Source: Isoetes taiwanensis (Eukaryota; Streptophyta; Lycopodiopsida; Isoetales; Isoetaceae). From it: DNA of 64,000 nt. The stretch lies in assembly GCA_021234155.1 (NCBI GenBank), contig JAJEKV010000087.1:1960465-2024464 (forward strand). Direction: 5' to 3'. The notes beneath the pieces were generated by a model, which saw only the letters and a list, made by a program, of their open reading frames with translations, searched no databases and was not told the origin of the DNA. The position numbers were made by a program, and so were the translations under genes. Shown here one piece after another: positions 56,401-64,000 of this stretch (positions are counted from its first letter, which is position 1; each line of letters begins with the position of its first letter).

Positions 56401-57950
56401 AGCAGAAGCCCTCAAGTAGCCTCCCCACAATAATAAACTCCTCATGCTCAAGGAGACTAATCGCGTTTGAAGTGCATGTTTTCTCTTTTTTCTTGATAGA
56501 ATTGCTCGCCATAATCCTCACTGCTGGGGATAGTGGTCTAAAGAGTGTAACCTTCACCGTTGACTCGTGAACTATCATTCCAAAGACTTCTCTCGATAGG
56601 TAGAATCTGTCGGGAGTATCGGGTGGGGTCTTTAACTCTTGTCGCAAATACCAGCCTATATATCGCACGCTTAGTCCTGCTAAGTAAATTTAAATTGTAG
56701 CATCTGGGTGAGGTCGCAGAGCTTCTATCTTTCGCTTTCCCCGGTGAGTCGCCTGGGGTAAATTCTACCATGAAGCCGTTGGTCACCTTCACATATTAAG
56801 ACGCTTTCCCCCGTAATGCACACCCATCAAATTCTTAGTGTTATCTAGGCTACTCCTTAACTTTTTCCAAACTCTACCCCTTTCTTCTACAGATTACATT
56901 GTAAGCATAAATATTTACCAAAGTAAGCTGACTCGAATGTACAAAGGAGGATCTTCAGGCTTAATTCGCCATCTCTTCTACCATTAATCATGGTGTCGAG
57001 ATATCAAAATTGTTCTTCCAAGTGCCTGGCCCCACATTAGCGTGAATCATCAAATACTATAAGTAATTGGGAGGGAGAGTTCTACCGAGCACAACTCTCA
57101 TGATCCAAGTCGCGGAACTATGCTCTCTTTGAAGAAACAGTAATATCGATACAGAGAAGAAAGACAAACCTTAATTATCCTCCTTTTTATTATTACTATT
57201 AATTCTTTTGGAGATTCCAAAAATTATTTGATTTTCCTATCCATCAATACCTCAGATTTACCCAAAAGTCATGTTCTTGAATGGTTCTGTTTTCTCGGCT
57301 TGATCTCATAGGGGCCAAAGTAGAGCTTTTTTTCCTCTCCGCTCTCTTCTTTCTTTCTAAATTTATTCCATCCCCCTCGGCCCCTATATCTAAAAAGATC
57401 TTCTCAATACTTTGCCGGGAATTTAAATCGCCTTGCCGATAGATTCAAGATTCTTAGGTAGAGTAAATATGAAGTCACCTCGTGATTCACCCCAATCGTA
57501 GTGTGCTGTTAATATTTTAATGAGGACTATCATGTCATCCGTAATTTGCACCTTTGAGTTGTTATCATGGTTTCACCATATCGATGGAATAATCCTCGAC
57601 AGGCATCGCTCATTTTTGAGCAGAACCCCAAAGTATTGCAATTGTCCATTTTAACATCCTTGTTTGTGACTTTTGGTACCATACCGCTTCGAAGTTTACC
57701 TGAGGCAGCCTATTGGTTCTCGACCGGCCATTTGGAGTAGCTAATACTTAGATCCAAAATTCAACAAATTTTAACCCTTATTTTTATCTTCTTTCCAATT
57801 CCACTTGATCTTCTTAGAAATGCGTAATCAAGGGAAGTTAGTTTGAGGTGTGTACCAATCCCCTATAACCTCCCCCAAGGATCTGAGAGGGCAATTAGGT
57901 GGGAACGTGTTCAGAAAGCCTGGAGAGGTGTTAGGAAATGATAACCAAGT
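53500..57950 (-). pseudogene. LINE E ORF2 remnant
   Basis: No long frame survives. A minus-strand segment near 55290-55330 corresponds to the GVRQGCPLAP block of LINE B (it reads GVKQRLPF-like), giving the RT position. Short frames up- and downstream keep the L1 order, with the endonuclease expected toward 57900 and the C-terminal domain toward 54000. The YADD box could not be placed with confidence. Stops and shifts are dense. Confidence 0.5.
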
Positions 57951-58751
57951 GGTTGTTTGAATTTCTCCCACCATGCTACCCTAATTTAGGCCTCTTGAGA
58001 CCATTCATTGCTGTCGATAAAATCGCTTTCCCTAAGAATCGGCTAACACACACAAATTTCATCTCATTAATACTCAAAGGTGTCTTAATGCTTGAGGATG
58101 GACATAATCAATATGCCGATTTGCAATCCGCCTAATCAACTTGAGAAGGGCACTCCGCGAAATGTATAAGAATAGCATTGAAAACATGTCAAGAGTGTAT
58201 GCATCGTAAACATCAAATGTAGAGTCAATAAATCCCTCATCGACTACCTTCGACTCCCCGAAGCCAAGAGGGTTGAGCAGGGGATCATCATTCATGCTAA
58301 TGTTTTTATAAGAAAGAGGAGAGAAAAGCACAGAACCTTTGCTTTATCATTCTTGCCGACATTTGGAATTGCCGATTTTGCTCTCTTCTCCACTTTTCTT
58401 TGCTTCGGCGGATATTCAACAAGCAGAGCTTGACCTCGCACCTCCCCGCAATCACAAGAATTCACCTCCTCCTGTTAGCAAGTCACAGAATCTTTGATCT
58501 TGCATTTCTTTGCCGCCTTTCTTACCCCTCTCAACTCCGTAAACCTGTGATGTGTGAAATTCTTCCAATGATTCATATATACCCAAAGCAGCCCTACCGA
58601 AACATTTTCTATGTCTTTCAATAACGCGGATCTTCTCGCTTTCTTCCCATCTTTAACTTCCCCGATGTTTATGCTGGAGTTTTCTCCGAGCCCGCCCCAC
58701 GGATAATCAGGTTTTGACTTTGCTAACGTCATTCTACAACGCCCGGCGACA

Positions 58752-59015
58752 TCAGTTTTGGCCGCAGCAGTCAAGCCTCAGATGCCCTGTTTGATCAGCA
58801 TAGTTTGCATGTACATCCAGCCCATCTAAAACCAAAAAGTATCTCCACACCCACCCTCTCACATTGGCTCTCCATCCTAATAGTCCTCTTGTCAATAAAA
58901 GCCATCTTCTCTCGCAGATGCTAAAATTCCGCACCTCCTCATGCACACCTGCTACGGCCGCCGGGCTACCGCCCTTTATAATTTCTAGGCCAGCAAATTC
59001 TCGTGAGTATCCCAA
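58752..59015 (-). pseudogene. LINE E ORF1 fragment with zinc-knuckle remnant
   Basis: The minus-strand frame contains WRYFLVLDGLDVH followed by DQTGHLRLDCCGQ. The GHLxxxC end is that of a CCHC knuckle. The two leading Cys appear in a neighbouring frame (CKLC), so a one-base shift hides a C-x2-C-x4-H-x4-C motif. This is where a plant L1 ORF1 carries its nucleic-acid-binding knuckle. Surrounding frames (58774-58475 and 58331-58074) have no clear motif. Confidence 0.6.
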
Positions 59016-59831
59016 GCTTTTGCTTTACTATCCAACCGTAAAATCTATGGCCCACTCATCCTCTCTTTCCCAGGCCGCTGCCGGTAGAAGAACTAGCCTT
59101 GGTTCTGGCTCGATTGGAATACCGTTTTAATACAAATTAGAGTTGGGGCACCTGAGAAAGATGAAGGAGCAAATCAAGTATCGTGAAACAACGGTTCTTC
59201 CCACCCTTTCCTCCGTAAAAGGCAAGAGAGTTAACTCACGATGAATTCCTCCTTCCCAAGAAAATCCCTGTAATGACACCTCCACTGAGAACAGAAAAAT
59301 CAAATCCTAAGGACTCCCCACCACCCCACCCCGATGCCCCTTAGATCCGCATCAGGCCTGCCAGAACCAAACTACTAGAACAGTGTCTCCAAACCACGCC
59401 AAGGTCTCTACGTTGGGATGGCTGGTCGTAAGAAAGCGCCCGAAAAGATTGGTTCTATTCAATTCCAAAAAGATGCCATTATGAAGAGATTTCATTAACT
59501 GTTTCCCCGTGCCCAGAAAGGTCGAGAATTATGAGTCACTACTTCCAAAGAACATGACCGTCAAGCAAAGAAATACAGGAAAAATGAATTGAGCCCAAAC
59601 CTACGTAAACCATTATTCTAGACTCCATCACCAGAATGGTGGATCGATTTTCTATGGTAACTATATGATTCCTCGAATCTGTGGGATGTTATGATTCCCA
59701 CCGAGAATACCAGCTTCAAGCAAAGCTCATCCATCGGGTTAAATTTCTCCCAGAGCCGCATCGCTCTAACACAAGGCGCTCAACGTTCATTTTCCCCTTT
59801 TCCTTCGCCCCTCCTCAACTTCTGGAAGGTC

Positions 59832-60010
59832 TTATTTAAGCAATTGATGTTCATTCCTTTATCAAATTATGACCAATGGTTTATCAAGCAATTTAAGGTG
59901 ATATGATAAACATTGTTAAAATGAAATCTATCTAGAAATAAGTTAAGGTGCCTTTGATTATTGTGTGATTGTCATGATCAATATTTGATCCAAAGGAAAA
60001 TTCTCTAACA
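59832..60010 (+). repeat. copia 3' LTR, right part
   Basis: It continues the LTR after LINE E with TTATTTAAGCAATTGATG and ends AAATTCTCTAACA. It is followed by CAGTG, the right target-site copy. Confidence 0.92.
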
Positions 60011-60015
60011 CAGTG

Positions 60016-61900
60016 CTATAATCTTGTTCTTGTACTTGAGCTTAGCTATTGCAGGTAGTTATTGGGGAGGAATGCTCTTGTATTTTGAAAACCGAAGCTT
60101 GCCCAAAACTCAAGAGATATGCTCTTTAATTTGTTCATTACTTACAGCCTCGAGTTTATCGGACCACATTGCAAAGTATATACTTTAAATCCCATTAATC
60201 TGATAAGTGGATTTGAGCTTGTCATTTCCTTCAATAATTCACAATTCATAACTTGCAACTTCACAATTCATTACTTGAATAGTAGTAAAGTTCGAATGTT
60301 AGATTCGACCCCACCAAATCCCTTATGCCTTATCTGGACACATGTTATTCGACATACATATGCAGGAACAACCTTGGACCTGTCAGCAGCGACCATTGTT
60401 AGGCAGCATAAGTTCTTGTGGCTACCCGCAGACTTAAGCAGCGCTACATGGAGGAGGACTATTACAAAGGTTTGTATCGCCAGATTTGGTCTGCGGATCA
60501 TAACCGCGGTTTGATAAGGCAAGAATGGGGATTGGTTAATGTATATGGCGATAATCGACCACCCCCGCCTTTTCACCGCCGCGATCCTCTCTTCGCCGAC
60601 AAGCTGCTTTTGCTTGTTATGTTCATCCCTATGTCCCCACGAGTAAATCTCCATGATGTTCCTGGACTTTTCCTTATATTGGGATTGACTCGTGCACGCA
60701 GGCGCGATGCTTTCGTGGATTTTAAAGGCGCAGGCACCCTGACAAAAATCCTCAACTCGCTTTGGTATCTCCCTTGGTATTCCAAAACGTATGATCCTTC
60801 CATTTCGTGTATTGGCTACCATTACCTTGTTGTCCTCATGGGTACACAAGGTCTTTGCTAGAAGCTTTTGCTCGAAGCTTTGTGCCGCGGCTTAATGAGT
60901 CCATCTCTCTTCCACACAAAGCTTGCCCTCACGTAAGTGTATTTCCTCCGAATAATGTAAATAAAGATATGAGGGTCTCTATTGGGCTAGAATGCATTGT
61001 TACCCCATTGTATACCAGGTCGGTTTTACAAAAGCATATGACGTTGTTGACTGAGCTTCGGAGAAGTGCCGCTATTTTGGTTTTGGTGCCCGCAATGCAT
61101 ATTATGAAATTATTCTCGCTTCACATTTTCAAGAAGAACCATCGCATATTTTTCGTGTGGACGCAGACCGCCGTGGCCGCCTTTTGGCACCGCTAGCCAT
61201 AATTGTATAAGATTCTTTCTCGTGTATTCTCTTATAAAGGTGAAGGTGATCCCCGCTGCATGGTCTCCTCCCATGAATAACACCAAGAGATTTGTAACCC
61301 AAGATCAGATGACACTTTGTTCTTAATGGTAGAATTTGCGTAATTTGCACGCTTACTTCCTCGTTTCGGGTTTCATTCTTGTGGACGGGCAAGTTGTACT
61401 ACCTTTGTGGGCCCTAGGACTCTCCAAAGCCGCTCTCTTCTAGGCTGCCTTCCATGGAAGGCTCGCTTGTCTCTTTTACATGTTTTAATGTTTGAAGGTG
61501 GCCAAAGCTTATATAATGCCTGAAATTACATTCTCCAAAACAGAAAAGTAATATTATTACTAAAAGAGGGCTTTCCAACAACCTGCTGCCTATACTGCGA
61601 ACCCGGCATTGGAGGTTTGCCGAGAGCTGGCCAAAGATCTAGGTTTGCAGATCGATTTTTTCCGCAAGCTCTATTGTGAGATGCAAACGACGTATATTAC
61701 ACGCAAAACCCTTCATCACAAACCAAGCCTGATTCACTCAAAACCGCCAAGCAAGTCGCACGTATCTTTTAGCACTACAAAACCGCCCCGCAAATCGCCA
61801 TATCCTGCTCAATCGCTATCACGAAAGCAAGCCACCATAATCTGCATCTGAAATAAAACCTCTCGTATATCAGACGCCAAAAATTTGAATTTTTACCTCA
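60016..61900. other. Interval between copia and the GNAT gene; overlapping unassigned ORFs
   Basis: Plus frames 60119-60514 (131 codons), 60418-60861 (147) and 60807-61196 (129), and a minus frame 60849-60271 (192), overlap on both strands. None shows a motif I know. The plus frames overlap head to tail in different phases and could be one decayed or frameshifted coding region. The rest (61200-61900) has short frames and the upstream region of the next gene. Confidence 0.3.
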
Positions 61901-61926
61901 ATGGTGATTCCATCCCGTGAAAATAA

Positions 61927-61943
61927 AGGGCGGATTCCGCCCT
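61927..61943. promoter_or_regulatory. GC-rich perfect palindrome upstream of the GNAT gene
   Basis: AGGGCGGA-T-TCCGCCCT: an 8-bp perfect inverted repeat around one base, about 35 bp before the TATA box. It could be a dimeric transcription-factor site. Inference only. Confidence 0.35.
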
Positions 61944-61972
61944 GCCAGTTTTCCAAATGTGATTCCCCGCCG

Positions 61973-61986
61973 TATAGTATAAAAAA
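61973..61986 (+). promoter_or_regulatory. Probable TATA box of the GNAT gene
   Basis: TATAGTATAAAAAA lies about 195 bp before the ATG at 62180. A start near 62010 would give a 5' UTR of about 170 nt. An ATG-containing stretch near 62008-62016 could form an upstream ORF. Confidence 0.45.
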
Positions 61987-62179
61987 CACGGCCGTGACGG
62001 GACCCTACATGATGGATGGTCGGATCTATCAGAGTACACCTACGCTGTTGCAGCCGACACGGGGCTCGGAACGGTTCTGTTTCGAGGATTGCGATTCACG
62101 GAAGAGTATTCACCGGTAAGAATATTTTCACCCGTAATAATAGGCTAAACATTTTTTCAAAAGTAAAAATCCCTTGGCT

Positions 62180-64000
62180 ATGGCTACCACGCTTGCTCCT
62201 CAGTTCGTCCACTTTCGTAAGACCTCCCTTCCATCTTCCCGTTCCTTCTTCTCACCCTGCCCATATTCTGTTGCCTCTTCTGATTCCAGAAATCGGACAT
62301 ATTCCGTTTTTGCCAAAGCCCAAGATGCAAAAAACAACAATCTTCAACTCCTAGAAAGTCAAAAAAATTCTCTCCCTTCCCCTTCTGTTTTCATCGAGGA
62401 GGCGAAATTCGATGCCTTTCTACAAGCTGCTGCTTGCCTTAGAACCAGATCTTTCTATAACTATCCCGAAGATAGGTCGCCAGAAGCGAAGGAGGTAAAT
62501 ACAGAATTTGGGTTATCATTGGCGGTGTGATACTAAGAAGTGTTCATTTTCTCTTGAAAAAACAGTTGCACCGGAATTTCATGGCATCTATGGAGTTCAA
62601 AACTTTGCAGTCTAAGATCGCAGGAACTGAGGCTGGTTACAAGAGAGTTGCTTGTCTTGTCGCTCTCTGTCCCGTTTCTGACGAAATGCCCGTTGGTGAT
62701 GATTTGAAAGACTTATGCAAGGTATGTCGTCTGTGGTTACCAATAGTTCCCTCTTCCTGGCATTCGATGGCAATATCTGAGAGACTGTGAATTATTGTGT
62801 TGCTGGAACCGAGAATGTAGAATGCTAATGTGCATCTGCACAATGTTAGCCCAATACGGTAGAGTAAAATGCTTCAAAAAGATCAGAAAGACCAAGATAG
62901 GCCCATTTTCGAGGCAATATCCGAGCAATGATTTTGGGCATGTTAGGCAGAAAGTGTGGCGAAAAAAGTAACTGGTCTCAGTTTTTTATATTGATGTCTG
63001 TATTACTATTGCTGGCACCCATGATCTTGTTGTAAGAATGATATGATAAGGAATTAGTGAAGCTTAACTTATTGTTATGTCAAAGACGAGGGGTTATTAA
63101 ATATGATGTATTTTCTTGTGTAAATCAGTTAATCTTCTTTTTAGTTTTGATATTGCATGCTATGTAAAGGATATATTCAATCTTTTGAAACATTACGATT
63201 GCCATTCAGTAAGCCTTATCTGGACCAGGCCTCAAAGCATTACAGGTTGTTACAGAATCAAAAGGAGAACTTCTAGTTATTGGGACACTTGATCTTATCA
63301 TGACCTGCAGTTGGGAATACTGATCACGACCATTGGTAATCGAAGGCTTCAGGATTTTGCAATCTATAGATATTTAGACTGACATCATGCTTTTGCCATT
63401 TAGAAACCTGATGAAGATGACAAGAGGGCGTACATTTCAAACTTCTGTGTAGCAAAAGAAGCTCGTCAGCGAATAGGGATACCAAAAATATGTTACCAAG
63501 CTGCAAAAAGTATTGGGTCACTCTTTTTCTCTTCTCTTCCCTCTCTCTGTCTATGTACGTCACCTGATATGAAGTTGAGGTTTTTGCATGACAGGGTATC
63601 TACACTTAAGTAATGAGCTATTTTCCCCTCATGAATACACACACTTTTACTTCATGGTCTTGGCAATAATAAATCAGAGCATCTGCATGTTTGAGTGTGT
63701 ACCACGATCCCTAAATATGTTATAAAATCTTCTTCGTGAGGCCACGTGCATATTTGACAACATATGTGTAAAATGATAGGAAACTGTTTCTAAGTCCCAT
63801 CTTTTTGGTTTGGCTTTTGATCTTTCATCTTCGTTGGTGTAATTGCTTCACATTTTCAATGAGTAGAAATTAATTTTAAGGATAAGCTGCAGTAGCTTGG
63901 AATCCACATTGACACACAAACAATCATGCTTGCATTCATTAGGCTTGCTAACTAAATTACTTTTCATAGTTCTCAAACTAAGGCTATCGTGAGGAAGGAG
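62180..64000 (+). CDS. Probable plastid GNAT-family N-acetyltransferase, 5' part (runs off the edge)
   Basis: Spliced gene. Exon 1 is 62180-62494 (105 codons), exon 2 is 62566-62721 (52 codons), exon 3 starts at 63246, and exon 4 is about 63404-63509. Residues 1-45 or so are rich in Ser, Arg and Phe with almost no acidic residues, a typical chloroplast transit peptide. Exon 1 then has EAKFDAFLQAAACLRTRSFY and exon 2 has FMASMEFKTLQSKIAGTEAG, as in plant plastid GNAT proteins (Arabidopsis At2g39000/At4g28030 type). Exon 3 gives VIGTLDL (beta-strand 4) and exon 4 YISNFCVAKEARQRIG, the motif A acetyl-CoA site. Such enzymes acetylate protein N-termini or lysines in plastids. The rest of the domain lies beyond 64000. 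The exon 3 donor is unresolved. Confidence 0.75.

Larger units (their letters stand above)
53233..59816 (-). mobile_element. LINE E, decayed L1-type element inside the copia 3' LTR
   Basis: The 6.58-kb insert is flanked by AACCTTCGAAGGTC (53219-53232) and AACTTCTGGAAGGTC (59817-59831). The intact 5' LTR has one copy at the corresponding place, so this is a target duplication. The 3' poly-A is a short T-run on plus (53234-53241). Heavily mutated ORF1 (with zinc knuckle remnants) and ORF2 are on the minus strand. It is more decayed than LINE B. Because it lies in the copia LTR, it is younger than the copia insertion. Confidence 0.85.
25738..60010 (+). mobile_element. Ty1/copia LTR retrotransposon, split by later insertions
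   Basis: The 5' LTR (25738-26620), primer site, first gag half, a 21.9-kb foreign block (about 26985-48835), the second gag half, integrase, RT, RNase H, polypurine tract and a 3' LTR (52644-60010, itself split by LINE E) lie in the correct copia order on plus. Flanking five-base copies are CAGTA and CAGTG. Removing the two inserted blocks leaves about 5.9 kb, the usual size for copia. Integrase precedes RT, which separates copia from gypsy. All coding parts carry stops or shifts, so the element is dead. Confidence 0.9.

Overview
This window is land-plant nuclear DNA: AT-rich, intron-containing and dominated by transposable elements. It carries plant L1-type LINEs, a copia element with a classic initiator-Met tRNA primer site, a Ty3/gypsy fragment with large LTRs, and at the right edge the start of a probable plastid GNAT acetyltransferase gene. 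The second LINE family (catalytic LLGDFNARTG and LIYADD motifs) is of a kind I associate with lycophytes and ferns, but that lineage guess is weak. No bacterial, viral or organelle genes, CRISPR, rRNA or tRNA were seen.

Layout, left to right. 1-1575: minus-strand LINE fragment (A). 1586-5745: 4.15-kb element with near-perfect 64-bp terminal inverted repeats and no transposase, carrying a short (TATTC)n-tailed retro-fragment. 5746-7070: no recognised gene. 7071-15726: a 3.16-kb segment present three times head to tail, the third copy cut off by LINE B. 15726 to about 23005: L1-type LINE B (minus), ORF1 and ORF2 readable but broken; an unexplained 208-codon ORF lies in its 3' part and a 152-codon signal-peptide ORF abuts its 5' end. 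23583-24545: plus-strand LINE endonuclease fragment (C).

25738-60010 is best read as one copia element blown apart by later insertions. Its 5' LTR (25738-26620), primer site and first gag half are followed by a 21.9-kb block, then the rest of gag, integrase, reverse transcriptase and RNase H (48850-52643). Its 3' LTR (52644-60010) is split by LINE E, which has a 14-15 bp target duplication. Without the insertions the element is about 5.9 kb, normal for copia. The 21.9-kb block holds LINE D (minus, itself interrupted by a 320-bp MITE), a truncated gypsy element with a 1547-bp LTR, an inverted copy of that LTR, and several unassigned stretches.

60011-64000: unassigned ORFs, then a TATA box and the first exons of the GNAT gene, which runs off the right edge. 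This is the only probable functional host gene. The retroelement proteins all carry stops, frameshifts or deletions. Differences between near-identical copies concentrate at CG and CHG (CTG/CAG/CCG) sites, so some apparent frameshifts may be base-calling artefacts or methylation-linked mutation.
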